NCBI GenBank assembly: GCA_016291405.1
Contig: JAEEXG010000001.1
Span: forward strand, 1-64,000
Length of the DNA: 64,000 bases
Origin: Lachnospiraceae bacterium
Lineage (GTDB): Bacteria; Bacillota; Clostridia; Lachnospirales; Lachnospiraceae
Direction of reading: 5' to 3'
Shown piece after piece: positions 28,679 to 38,430 of this stretch (its first letter is position 1; the number at the start of each line of letters is the position of its first letter). The translations under genes were made by a program, and so were the position numbers. The notes under the pieces were generated by a model. That model had not been told where the DNA came from. It made no database searches and saw only the letters and a list, made by a program, of their open reading frames with translations.

Positions 28679-30547
28679 TTATCTGTTAATACATAATCCG
28701 CAGTCAAATTTAGCGGTTCCGCAACCTACGCAGCGTTTCTTACAATTGTCTGTAACTATAGCTGCCTGGGCTTTCTTCCATTCTCTTAAAAGATGAGCCT
28801 TTGAAACACCGCAATCAAGGAAGTCCCAAGGGAAAAGCTCATCGTCTTTTCTTTCTCTTGTGGTATAGAAGAAAGGATCTATGCCGCATTCTTCAAAGCA
28901 TTCAAGCCAGACATCATGCTTATAATATTCGCTCCATGCATCATAAATACAGCCCTTTTTATAAGCCATCAAAATAACTTTACTTAATCTTCTGTCGCCT
29001 CTTGCCATAACGCCTTCAAGCATGCTGACATCGGCTTCATGCCAAATATAACGAATAACCTTTTGATTAAGCTGAGACATAATATAGTGCTTGGTATGTT
29101 CCGCTTTATCGATAAAGTCTTCCTTTGTATTCATCTTTGCCCACTGGAATGGGGTAAAGGGCTTTGGAATAAAGAAAGAAGTACTTGCGGTAATAGAAAC
29201 CTTACCGTTAACTCTCTTTTCCTTAGGAATTGCTTCATAAAAAGCAGCGGCTATATTGTTACATAGCTTTGCAATGCCCTCTATGTCCTCTTCTTCCTCG
29301 AAAGGAAGTCCAAGCATAAAATATAGCTTAACCTTTGTCCAACCGCCTTTAAAGGCAAGCACGGCGCCGTTAATAATGTCTTCTTCCGTAAGACCCTTGT
29401 TTATAATATCACGCATTCGTTGAGAGCCTGCTTCCGGAGCAAATGTAAGGCTTGATTTTTTGATATCCTGAACCTTTTCCATTACATCAACGGAGAACTG
29501 GTCAATTCTTAAACTGGGAAGCGCAATATTTACCTTTTTCTTTGTACAATCCTCAATAAGGAAGTTTACAAGTTCTTCTATATGTGAATAGTCGGAAGAA
29601 CTTAAAGAGCTTAAAGAAATTTCTTCATGACCCGTATTTTTAAGTAAGGTCTCAGCTCTTTGCTTTAAAAACTCGATACTTCTTTCTCTGACAGGCTTAT
29701 AAATCTGACCTGCCTGACAGAATCTGCAGCCTCTTATGCATCCTCTCATGATTTCAAGCACAACTCTGTCTTGAGTAACCTTCATATAAGGCACAATAGG
29801 CTTTTCGGGATAATAAGTCTCATCCAAATCGGTAACAAGTTCTTTTACGATTGTTGCCGGAATATCATCCTTTAAGCGTCTAAACTCTTTTAAAGTAAAA
29901 TCTTCATTATAGACAGGCTCATAGAATCTTGGCACATACATACCGGGAATCTTTGCTGCCTTATAAAGAAAATCTTCTCTTGATTCATTGTTCTTTCTTG
30001 ATTCTTTATAAATATCAAGAAGCTCTCTGTATCTTGTTTCACCTTCGCCTATATAGAAAATATCAAAGAAATCCGCAATAGGTTCAGGGTTATAAGAACA
30101 AGGACCTCCACCGATTACGATAGGGTCTTCCCATGTTCTCTCTGTTGCAATAAGGGGAATGTTAGATAAATCTAGAATCTGCAATATGTTTGTGTAGCAC
30201 ATTTCATACTGCAATGTTATGCCGAGAAAATCCATTTCTCTTACAGGGTCTTGAGATTCCCACGTAAATAAAGAAAGATTCTTTTCACGCATAATCTTAT
30301 CAAGATCCACCCAGGGAGAATAAACTCTTTCACACCAGGTGTCTTCGAATTTATTGAACATATCATAAAGGATCTGGATGCCAAGATGCGACATGCCGAT
30401 TTCATAAACATCAGGAAAGCACATGGCAAACCTGATGTCTATTTTGTCCTTATCTTTAAAGACTGCATTAATCTCATGGCCGATATAACGTTCCGGCTTT
30501 TCAATTGACATTAACACATCTTCGGGTAAAGCTAATTTTTGATTCAT
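28679..30547 (-). CDS. TIGR03960-type B12-binding radical SAM protein
   Basis: EIMRGCIRGCRFCQAGQIYKPVRERS; C-terminal Cys-rich RCVGCGTAKFDCGLC. Confidence 0.95.
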   Translation of the reverse strand: MNQKLALPEDVLMSIEKPERYIGHEINAVFKDKDKIDIRFAMCFPDVYEIGMSHLGIQILYDMFNKFEDTWCERVYSPWVDLDKIMREKNLSLFTWESQDPVREMDFLGITLQYEMCYTNILQILDLSNIPLIATERTWEDPIVIGGGPCSYNPEPIADFFDIFYIGEGETRYRELLDIYKESRKNNESREDFLYKAAKIPGMYVPRFYEPVYNEDFTLKEFRRLKDDIPATIVKELVTDLDETYYPEKPIVPYMKVTQDRVVLEIMRGCIRGCRFCQAGQIYKPVRERSIEFLKQRAETLLKNTGHEEISLSSLSSSDYSHIEELVNFLIEDCTKKKVNIALPSLRIDQFSVDVMEKVQDIKKSSLTFAPEAGSQRMRDIINKGLTEEDIINGAVLAFKGGWTKVKLYFMLGLPFEEEEDIEGIAKLCNNIAAAFYEAIPKEKRVNGKVSITASTSFFIPKPFTPFQWAKMNTKEDFIDKAEHTKHYIMSQLNQKVIRYIWHEADVSMLEGVMARGDRRLSKVILMAYKKGCIYDAWSEYYKHDVWLECFEECGIDPFFYTTRERKDDELFPWDFLDCGVSKAHLLREWKKAQAAIVTDNCKKRCVGCGTAKFDCGLCINR

Positions 30548-30562
30548 AAATAATGACCTTTC

Positions 30563-31819
30563 CTACCTGTTTGCAAGTTCGGTCATAATCTCATCCCAAG
30601 TGACTCCTTTCTCAGCCATTAAAACCATCACATGATAAAGGAAATCTGATATTTCATACTTGATTTCATTGGGATTGGGATTCTTGGCAGCAATCACAAT
30701 TTCGGTTGCTTCCTCACCGACCTTCTTTAATATTTTATCAATTCCTTTGTCAAAAAGATAGTTGGTATATGAACCTTCTTTAGGATTTTTTTTGCGATCC
30801 ATGATTACATCATATACATCTGTCAAAACAGAAAGAGGACTCTTCTCTTCATAATCGTATGTAATGATGTCATTAAAGAAACAAGAATAAGCGCCTGTGT
30901 GGCAAGCAGCCCCGATTTGCTCTACTTTAGCTAAAAGCGTATCGCTGTCACAATCATAGCTTAAAGATTTTACATACTGAAAATGTCCGCTTGTTTCGCC
31001 TTTAAGCCATAATGACTGTCTGCTTCTTGAAAAATAAGTCATTGTTCCGCTTCTTAAAGTCTTTTCATAGGCTTCTTTATTCATGTAAGCAAGCATAAGA
31101 ACCTGATTTGTCTTATAATCCTGCACAATTACGGGGATAAGGCCGTCACTGTTTAACTTAAATGTGTCAAAAGAAACCATACTCTGATATACAAGTTCCT
31201 TGATTTCATCTAAGTTACCCACATTATCATTAATAACAGCACCGGTTATTCCTTCAATGTCTTCATCGTTAATATATTCAAGCAATTTATCAAGTAATAC
31301 GTTAGGAAGACAAACAATGCTGTTTTTCTTAAAGCCTTCAGCTTTAGCTTCTTTGTATGTATGTCTGTCAAGGAATAAAACAGTTTGAATGTTTTTTTCA
31401 AGTAATGTAAGGTTATCGCTTAAATCTTCTTTGGACTTAACGCAAGCAATAATCTTTTCCTTACCGAATTTGTCGCATACTTCCTTTGTAAGCTCTACAT
31501 TTGAAGCAAGGGAATAGTTTAAGCAAGCTCTTTTACATCCTGCGTATAAAAGCTTTTTAACATCCTCCATTCTTTTAACGTTTCCGGCAGCAGTCACGCA
31601 AAGGGATACGTTTTCGCATAATTCGTGAATAAAATCGATATTATCCTCATGCTCCTTATCTTCTTTTGATAAGTCAAAAATAAGAAGTTCATCGGCATTT
31701 GCTTCGCTAAACTTCTTCGCAAGTCTTATGGGATCTGTTTCAATGACGGTTAAGTCATTAAAATCCTTAACCGCCATCTGATTTTTCAAAAATATACAAG
31801 GTATTAACTTGGTTTTCAT
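30563..31819 (-). CDS. hisI: HisF-like (degenerate) barrel fused to bifunctional HisI-HisE
   Basis: C-terminal [29 protein letters not shown] (HisI) and [15 protein letters not shown] (HisE); N-terminal [19 protein letters not shown]...[22 protein letters not shown] aligns to HisF. Confidence 0.93.
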   Translation of the reverse strand: MKTKLIPCIFLKNQMAVKDFNDLTVIETDPIRLAKKFSEANADELLIFDLSKEDKEHEDNIDFIHELCENVSLCVTAAGNVKRMEDVKKLLYAGCKRACLNYSLASNVELTKEVCDKFGKEKIIACVKSKEDLSDNLTLLEKNIQTVLFLDRHTYKEAKAEGFKKNSIVCLPNVLLDKLLEYINDEDIEGITGAVINDNVGNLDEIKELVYQSMVSFDTFKLNSDGLIPVIVQDYKTNQVLMLAYMNKEAYEKTLRSGTMTYFSRSRQSLWLKGETSGHFQYVKSLSYDCDSDTLLAKVEQIGAACHTGAYSCFFNDIITYDYEEKSPLSVLTDVYDVIMDRKKNPKEGSYTNYLFDKGIDKILKKVGEEATEIVIAAKNPNPNEIKYEISDFLYHVMVLMAEKGVTWDEIMTELANR

Positions 31820-31822
31820 ATA

Positions 31823-32410
31823 TTATAGGGTTCCTTTCGTGGATAAAACACCGTTTGAACGAGGTTCAAATGATGATGCCTCATCTAAGGCTTTGGCAAA
31901 AGCCTTAAATATAGCCTCTATCTTGTGGTGGTCGTTTTCTCCGTTTAAAACTTTAATATGAAGATTCATACCGGCACTGTAAGATATGGCATAAAAGAAT
32001 TCTCTGATATTCTGTGTTTCCAAATATCCCACTCTTTCATTTGAAAAAGTGCACTCATAATTAAAATAAGGTCTTCCGCAAAGATCGATTGCACAAAGCA
32101 CCAAAGCGTCATCCATTGGCAAAATCATGCTTCCGTATCTCTTTATGCCGGCTTTATTGCCGATGGTTTCTTTAATTGCTATACCAAGCACAATACCAAG
32201 ATCTTCAACAGTATGATGACCATCTACATTTAAATCGCCTTTAGCTTTAACCTTTAAGTCAAAGAAACCATGCTTTGCAAATCCCTCAAGCATATGGTCC
32301 ATAAAACCTATGCCTGTATCTATGCTTGCTTCACCTTTACCGTCTAAATCAAGCTGCAAGGAGATGCTTGTTTCTTTGGTTTCTCTCTCGATTAATTTAC
32401 ATCTGGCCAT
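31823..32410 (-). CDS. hisB: Imidazoleglycerol-phosphate dehydratase
   Basis: GIGFMDHMLEGFAKHGFFDL, DGHHTVEDLGIVLG, NDHHKIEAIFKAFAKAL. Confidence 0.98.
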   Translation of the reverse strand: MARCKLIERETKETSISLQLDLDGKGEASIDTGIGFMDHMLEGFAKHGFFDLKVKAKGDLNVDGHHTVEDLGIVLGIAIKETIGNKAGIKRYGSMILPMDDALVLCAIDLCGRPYFNYECTFSNERVGYLETQNIREFFYAISYSAGMNLHIKVLNGENDHHKIEAIFKAFAKALDEASSFEPRSNGVLSTKGTL

Positions 32411-32424
32411 ATGAATCCTCCAAA

Positions 32425-33714
32425 TTATTCAAATCTGACTTTTATTGAATTTTCGTGAGCTGTAAGTCCCTCGTTTCTTGCAAATAATTCAATGTCTTTG
32501 TGAACTTTAGAAAGCCCCTCTTTAGAATAACAGATTATGCTGGATTTTTTAATAAAATCATCAACAGAAAGTGGTGAAAAGAATCTGCTGGTGGAATTGG
32601 TGGGAAGTGTGTGGTTAGGACCCGCAAAATAATCTCCCAAAGGTTCCGAAGAGTACTCTCCAAGGAAAATCGCACCTGCATTCTTTATTTTTGTCATTAC
32701 ATTAAAAGGATCTTTAGTTAAGATTTCAAGGTGTTCGGGAGCAATATCGTTTACAGTGGATACAGCTTCTTCCAAATCGGATGCAACCAATATGTATCCA
32801 AAATTATCAAGAGATTTTTGGATAATGTCTTTTCTTTCCAAAACTTTTACAAAGTTATCAACTTCCAAAGAAACCTTTTTTGCCAGTTCTTCACTGGTTG
32901 TAACCAAAATCGCGGAAGCAAGTTCATCGTGTTCAGCCTGAGACAATAAATCAGCGGCTACAAATCTTGGATTAGCGGTTTCATCAGCCAAAACAAGAAT
33001 TTCGCTGGGGCCTGCAATTGAATCGATGCCGACGTTACCATATACTGCCTTTTTGGCTAAAGCCACGAATATGTTTCCGGGGCCTGTGATTTTATCAACT
33101 CTCGGAACGGATTCGGTTCCAAAAGCCAGGGCTGCAATTGCCTGAGCTCCGCCAATTTTATATATTTCAGTTACTCCCGCAATATCGGCAGCAACCAAAG
33201 TTCCGGGATTTACTTTTCCGTCTTTCGAAGGAGGAGTAACCATTAAAATTCTTTTAACACCTGCAACCAATGCAGGGCAAACATTCATAAGAACGCTTGA
33301 AGGATAAGCAGCCTTACCGCCCGGAACATATACGCCTGCACTTTCAACGGGTATAATTCTTTGACCCAATATAGAACCGTCTTCCTTAGTGGTAATGAAA
33401 GTCTGTCTAACCTGTTTTTCGTGATAGGAAACTATATTTTCTTTTGCTTTTTTAAGAACTTCAATAAATTCAGTATCAAGTTCTTTGTAAGCTTCTTTAA
33501 TCTCCTCTTTTGTTACTTTGATATTATCTTTGTTCAAAGAAAACTTATCAAATTTAAGAGTGTAATCAAATAATGCTTTATCTTTGTTTGCCTTTACATT
33601 TTCAATAATTTCGGCAACAATTTTTTCGTACTCAGGATAAGAATTTGTGCTTCTTTTTAAAAGATTTTCCTGTATATTTTTCTTATTTTCGCTGTTTAGT
33701 TTAAGTATTTTCAT
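32425..33714 (-). CDS. hisD: Histidinol dehydrogenase
   Basis: VPGGKAAYPSSVLMNVCPALVAGVKRI, DKITGPGNIFVALAKK, AEHDELASAILVT, GPNHTLPT. Confidence 0.98.
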   Translation of the reverse strand: MKILKLNSENKKNIQENLLKRSTNSYPEYEKIVAEIIENVKANKDKALFDYTLKFDKFSLNKDNIKVTKEEIKEAYKELDTEFIEVLKKAKENIVSYHEKQVRQTFITTKEDGSILGQRIIPVESAGVYVPGGKAAYPSSVLMNVCPALVAGVKRILMVTPPSKDGKVNPGTLVAADIAGVTEIYKIGGAQAIAALAFGTESVPRVDKITGPGNIFVALAKKAVYGNVGIDSIAGPSEILVLADETANPRFVAADLLSQAEHDELASAILVTTSEELAKKVSLEVDNFVKVLERKDIIQKSLDNFGYILVASDLEEAVSTVNDIAPEHLEILTKDPFNVMTKIKNAGAIFLGEYSSEPLGDYFAGPNHTLPTNSTSRFFSPLSVDDFIKKSSIICYSKEGLSKVHKDIELFARNEGLTAHENSIKVRFE

Positions 33715-33736
33715 TTTTCCTCCAAGGACCTAATCC

Positions 33737-34384
33737 TTAATTAATCACAGCCTTAAGCTTAGAAATAATCTCATTAATACGCTTTGATTCCATCTGCATA
33801 CTTACCTGATTTACTATCATTCTTGCAGATAAAGGACAAATCTCTTCCAATATTTCAAGGCCGTTTGCTTTTAAAGTTGAACCTGTTTCAACAATATCAA
33901 CAATCACATCCGAAAGACCTACAATAGGACCAAGCTCAACGCTTCCGTTAAGTTTAATGATATTAACGGTTTGATGCTTTTTGTTATAAAAATAGTCTTT
34001 TGCGATAACAGGATATTTTGTGGCAACTCTGATCATCTCATGATGGTTTAAAAGCTCTTTTGCATCATGAGGTCCGCAAACGCACATTTTACAATTACCG
34101 AATTTTAAATCAAGAACTTCATAGGCTCTTCTTTCTTCTTCAAGCAAAGTATCTTTACCCACAACGCCTATATCAGCGGCACCGTATTCTACGTAAGTGG
34201 GAACATCGGGACCCTTTGCCAAGAAGAACTTAAGCTTAAGATCTTCATTTACAAAAATAAGCTTTCTTGTATCTTTACTTTGAATTTCAGAGCAGGTAAT
34301 ACCGATTTGCTCCATAAGCTGTAATGTTTTATCAGCAAGTCTTCCTTTGCCAAGTGCAAAGGTTAAATATTTTTCTTCACTCAT
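33737..34384 (-). CDS. hisG: ATP phosphoribosyltransferase catalytic subunit (short form)
   Basis: TFALGKGRLADKTLQLMEQIGI, DVPTYVEYGAADIGVVGKDTL, ADVIVDIVETGSTLKANGL. Confidence 0.97.
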   Translation of the reverse strand: MSEEKYLTFALGKGRLADKTLQLMEQIGITCSEIQSKDTRKLIFVNEDLKLKFFLAKGPDVPTYVEYGAADIGVVGKDTLLEEERRAYEVLDLKFGNCKMCVCGPHDAKELLNHHEMIRVATKYPVIAKDYFYNKKHQTVNIIKLNGSVELGPIVGLSDVIVDIVETGSTLKANGLEILEEICPLSARMIVNQVSMQMESKRINEIISKLKAVIN

Positions 34385-34386
34385 CT

Positions 34387-35502
34387 TTAATTCTCCTCTG
34401 CAACAAGGCTTACAGCCTTACCTTCTTTTCTTAATTTGATAGCTTTTAAAATCTGTTCATCAAGATTCTTTGCATTATAAGAAACAATTTGAGGTTGTTC
34501 TTTTTCTTTAACACTAATGTTTTGGCTTCTTAAAGCAAGCATTAAGTCATCAACTACAATAACAAAACCAACTGCGGGTTTTGAGCTTCCGAAGGCTTCC
34601 ACAAGATTGTCATATCTACCGCCTTTAACCAAGGCTTCACCAAGTCCGTAAGTATAAGCGTTAAATATGATTCCTGTATAGTAGTTGTATTTAGAAAGCA
34701 TTCCAAGGTCAAAAGAAACATATTTCTCGTTTCCGAATACTTTCAAAAGTTCATAAACCTTTTCAAGTCTTAAAAGAGCGTTTTTGCTTCTGACATTGTT
34801 GATCTTTTCTTTAATAGACTTTAAGGTGAGGGCATCTCCAATGTACTCACCTGTCATCATAAGTAATTCTTTATGCTTTTTATCAACCTTTAATGAATCA
34901 ATCAATTCTTCAGCAAGAGCATAGTTCTTTGATGAAATGAAATCTTTTAATGTAAACTCATCTTCTGCTGAGATTCCGGCGCTTTCACAAATGCCCTTAA
35001 AGTATTCCATATTTCCAAGAACAAGCTGGAAATCTTTAAGGCCTGTGCTCTTTAATGATTCAATTACAAGGTTAATAGTTTCCGCATCTGCAACGGCGCT
35101 GTCATCATTAAAAAGTTCTACGCCGATTTCAGTGGTTTCTTTTAACTTACCCTGCAAATTTGAATTGTTAACAAAGGTATTTCCAAGGTATGTAAGCTTA
35201 ATAGGGGTTGTGATATCAGAAAAGTACTTTGCCACACATCTTGCCACAGAAGGTGTAAAGTCAGGTCTTAAGCAAAGTGTATCTCCGTCCTTATCAAAGA
35301 ATTTATAAAGCTCCTTAGATGAGGTCGTTCCTATTTCTTTTGAAAATACATCAAAGTATTCAAAGGTGGGTGTCTGGATATCTTCATATCCGTAAGAATA
35401 AATTACATTCTTAATGCAGTCTTCCAAATAAAGCTTTCTTTGCTGCTCTTTTCCGTATATATCCCTTACTCCGTCGGGTGTATGAATAATCTTTTTTAAC
35501 AT
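34387..35502 (-). CDS. hisZ: ATP phosphoribosyltransferase regulatory subunit HisZ
   Basis: HisRS-like TPDGVRDIYGKEQQRK, LRPDFTPSVARCVAKY; directly before short hisG. Confidence 0.95.
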   Translation of the reverse strand: MLKKIIHTPDGVRDIYGKEQQRKLYLEDCIKNVIYSYGYEDIQTPTFEYFDVFSKEIGTTSSKELYKFFDKDGDTLCLRPDFTPSVARCVAKYFSDITTPIKLTYLGNTFVNNSNLQGKLKETTEIGVELFNDDSAVADAETINLVIESLKSTGLKDFQLVLGNMEYFKGICESAGISAEDEFTLKDFISSKNYALAEELIDSLKVDKKHKELLMMTGEYIGDALTLKSIKEKINNVRSKNALLRLEKVYELLKVFGNEKYVSFDLGMLSKYNYYTGIIFNAYTYGLGEALVKGGRYDNLVEAFGSSKPAVGFVIVVDDLMLALRSQNISVKEKEQPQIVSYNAKNLDEQILKAIKLRKEGKAVSLVAEEN

Positions 35503-35530
35503 CTACTTCTCCTTATATCCACTTTAGCGT

Positions 35531-35578
35531 GGTAGCGTGCTACCTAATTATCATAGTAGCAAAGTAAACTTTTGTCAA
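35531..35578 (-). promoter_or_regulatory. his operon promoter with palindromic operator candidate at the start site
   Basis: On - strand TTGACA (35573-35578), 17 bp, TATGAT (35550-35555); palindrome GGTAGCACGCTACC (35531-35544). Confidence 0.8.
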
Positions 35579-35581
35579 CAA

Positions 35582-36112
35582 TTATTCATTTTCCAGTTCT
35601 TTTGCTATCATATCCAAATAAGGAACAAGTAAACCGCTCTTTTTAGGGATAAAATGTTCAGGCTTAAGCTCATCAAATCTAAAGCTCTTTCTGCCACCTT
35701 CTTTTGCACGGTTAACAAAAACAGCCATTTCATCCACAGGCATGTAATATATTAAATCTTTATGGGTATAGTAGATTAAAAAGAAAGCAATTCCCTTTTG
35801 AGCCTTAAACTTAGTCATGAAATCCATCTGGTGTTCATGAATATTTTGAAGGTTAAAGGTATCGCTTTGAGATTCTTTTGCGTCAAAACATACCGGAATG
35901 CCTTGAACGGCTCCGATATAGTCGACGGTACTTTTTTTATCAAAGTAAGCAAGGGTAATATGCCTGCTTTTTTGATCGATTTCAATTGGTGTAATCGGGG
36001 TGGGGATTTTTTGAATCAAAGCCAAACCGCACTCTTCGTATTTTTCATTTGTTCGGTTCACCATTTCTTCAAATGCTGATCCCCTAAGACCTCTTGATTT
36101 CCACGTAGGCAT
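35582..36112 (-). CDS. recU: Holliday junction resolvase RecU
   Basis: RGSAFEEMVNRTNEKY, ALIQKIPTPI, DYIGAVQGIPVCFDAKES, LQNIHEHQMDFM. Confidence 0.95.
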   Translation of the reverse strand: MPTWKSRGLRGSAFEEMVNRTNEKYEECGLALIQKIPTPITPIEIDQKSRHITLAYFDKKSTVDYIGAVQGIPVCFDAKESQSDTFNLQNIHEHQMDFMTKFKAQKGIAFFLIYYTHKDLIYYMPVDEMAVFVNRAKEGGRKSFRFDELKPEHFIPKKSGLLVPYLDMIAKELENE

Positions 36113-36121
36113 ATTTTACCT

Positions 36122-37081
36122 CTAAAAATATTTATTAAAGATATCATCAAAGGATTTTGTTATAGTTTTTGATGAAATTTCAGGATAATCATCATATTTT
36201 GGAAATACCACTTTATATGCATATAAAAGCTGATGATTTAAATTACTTACTTCATCTTTCTTTCCGTATTTTGTATCTCCGATAATAGGATGATTAATAG
36301 ATGCTAAATGCGCTCTTATTTGATGAGGCTTTCCTGTTATAAGTTCAATTTCAAGCTCTGTTATGTTTTTATCCTTATTAAATCTGATAGGCTTATAAGA
36401 CGTTTCTATATATACACTATCATCAGTCTTTTCTTTGGAAATAAAAACCTTATTTAGCTTTTCATCTTTATTTAAATAGCCTGAAATTCTCTCTTCTTTT
36501 GTTATTTCACCGGTTACTATTGTTTTATAGTACTTATGAATGGTTCTTTCTTTTAGCCCAAGACTTATTTTGCTTGTACCAAATAGCGTCTTTCCAAAAA
36601 GAAGCAATCCGCCTGTATTTCTGTCCAAGCGATTGCAAACGGAAGGAGTAAATTCCTTTAAAGAAGCTGCTGTAACGGAGCCTTCTTTAATTAAAAAACC
36701 TATGAGCCATTCATTTGCCGATAAGTCATCAGGCTTACTCTTTTGACTTAAAACCCCAACCGGCTTATTTAAAACAATAATATGTTCATCTTCGTAAACT
36801 ATATCCGGTTCTTTATATTTATCATAAGCCTTAAGGTATTCGGATAAATCGGCATTAATGGCACCTTTAAACTTATCTATAGTTTCATCAGACATAAAAA
36901 TACTTAATTCATCGCCCTCTGAAAGCTTTTCGTTACCGCTTATCTTCTTTTTGTTTAAAACAATATTCTTTTTTCTGATTTGCTTGTATAAAAGACTTTG
37001 GGGTGCATCTTTTAAAAGTCTTGTTAGAAACTTAATAACAGTCTGACCCGAATCTTTTTTCTCAATTACATATTTTTGCAT
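36122..37081 (-). CDS. RluA family pseudouridine synthase
   Basis: S4-like N-terminus, CNRLDRNTGGLLLFGKT, LITGKPHQIRAHLASINHPIIGDTKYG. Confidence 0.94.
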   Translation of the reverse strand: MQKYVIEKKDSGQTVIKFLTRLLKDAPQSLLYKQIRKKNIVLNKKKISGNEKLSEGDELSIFMSDETIDKFKGAINADLSEYLKAYDKYKEPDIVYEDEHIIVLNKPVGVLSQKSKPDDLSANEWLIGFLIKEGSVTAASLKEFTPSVCNRLDRNTGGLLLFGKTLFGTSKISLGLKERTIHKYYKTIVTGEITKEERISGYLNKDEKLNKVFISKEKTDDSVYIETSYKPIRFNKDKNITELEIELITGKPHQIRAHLASINHPIIGDTKYGKKDEVSNLNHQLLYAYKVVFPKYDDYPEISSKTITKSFDDIFNKYF

Positions 37082-37086
37082 AAACT

Positions 37087-37647
37087 CTAAATCGAAACAC
37101 TTAATAAATTGTCTTTTAATACAGTTAAATCTTTTTCATCATCTTCAAGCTTTGATAATTCAGATAATCTATCCGCAAACTTATTCTTGTCATCAAAGAC
37201 CTTTACAGTAATGTTTTCAAATCCGCAATTCTTTGTAACGGTTTCTAAGTGCTCAACACAAGAAGCGGTATCAATTTTTGTATCTTCTGTAAGTACAATA
37301 AGGTTTTTCTTTTTATAATAAAGTGCACTTACCTGGAAATTCTTTTTAAGTGTTGTAAAGTATAAGTCATAAAACCAGGGCTTTTCGGCATTTCCTGATA
37401 AAAACGAAAAGACTTCTTCAGAACAGCCCTTTGCCCTTGTAAATAAAGTAGCGTTAACAGCAAATTTAGCCATGGGAAGGCAACCTAAAACGGCAACCAA
37501 CGTTAAGTAGTTCTTATTAGAACCTGTGGAATAGATTCCGATTCTATATAATGCAAAACTTAAAGCAAGCATAAATATAGTTTTGATAATTTCAATGTTT
37601 CTTTGGTGCTTTATATAACCATAATCACCTTTTTTAATCTTCTTCAT
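37087..37647 (-). CDS. Conserved membrane protein of unknown function
   Basis: 186-aa ORF, two predicted N-terminal hydrophobic segments, in operon context. Confidence 0.75.
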   Translation of the reverse strand: MKKIKKGDYGYIKHQRNIEIIKTIFMLALSFALYRIGIYSTGSNKNYLTLVAVLGCLPMAKFAVNATLFTRAKGCSEEVFSFLSGNAEKPWFYDLYFTTLKKNFQVSALYYKKKNLIVLTEDTKIDTASCVEHLETVTKNCGFENITVKVFDDKNKFADRLSELSKLEDDEKDLTVLKDNLLSVSI

Positions 37648-37665
37648 TTAAAAACCTTTTTCTTT

Positions 37666-38430
37666 CTATTTTAGTAATGCCATGATTTTAAGTAAGAATT
37701 CATGGGGTATCATTTTTGCAAGGATATAAAACAACTGCATGGGAAGAGAATAAATCGATACGCTCTTTCTGTGATATGAATCTACCATAGCCTTTTTTAC
37801 TACATTCTTTGTTTTGGACATAAAGTATTTCTTTATTGCCAAGCTGTTATTATCCTTTTCCGCAATATCAAAGAACTCTGTATCAACAGGTCCCGGGCAC
37901 ACTGCGGTAACAGTGATATTATACTTTTTAAGCTCTTGATTAAGGGCTCTTGAAAAGCTTAATACATATGCTTTTGATGCTGCATATACAGCAAATCCGC
38001 TTTGAGGCATAAATGCTGCGGATGAAGCAAACTGAATTATTCTTGAATCGGGAACCATGTAATTTAATACGATATGAGTAACCTTTGTAAGGGCTTCACA
38101 ATTAAGCCTAACCATTCCGGATTGGCCTGTGTACTTAGAATCAATAAAGTCTCCGATAATTCCAAAGCCTGCAGCATTAACAAGCATTTTAACATTGGGA
38201 TCGTGCTCGTTTAATGCAAGCTTTAATTCATTAAAAGAACTGTCTCTGGTTAAGTCCAAAGAAAAAACTCTGGATTTATGCTTTAAACACATTGAAAGAT
38301 TTTCAAGTCTGGAAGTTCTTCTTGCAATAAGCCAGATTTCATCTATTCCGTCTGTATAGATATTGTCAATTTGCTTTGCGGCTTCTTTGCCCATTCCGCT
38401 TGATGCACCTGTAATAATCGCTATATTCAT
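37666..38430 (-). CDS. SDR family short-chain dehydrogenase
   Basis: IITGASSGMGKEAAKQI, NAAGFG, YAASKAYVLSFS. Confidence 0.95.
   Translation of the reverse strand: MNIAIITGASSGMGKEAAKQIDNIYTDGIDEIWLIARRTSRLENLSMCLKHKSRVFSLDLTRDSSFNELKLALNEHDPNVKMLVNAAGFGIIGDFIDSKYTGQSGMVRLNCEALTKVTHIVLNYMVPDSRIIQFASSAAFMPQSGFAVYAASKAYVLSFSRALNQELKKYNITVTAVCPGPVDTEFFDIAEKDNNSLAIKKYFMSKTKNVVKKAMVDSYHRKSVSIYSLPMQLFYILAKMIPHEFLLKIMALLK

Noticed and set aside
34937-35308. 123-aa + strand ORF inside hisZ
   Set aside because: Shadow ORF opposite hisZ; no recognisable motifs.
35503-35581. T-box or his attenuator upstream of hisZ
   Set aside because: Leader between -10 and start codon is under 50 nt; no room for a T-box and no His-rich leader peptide.
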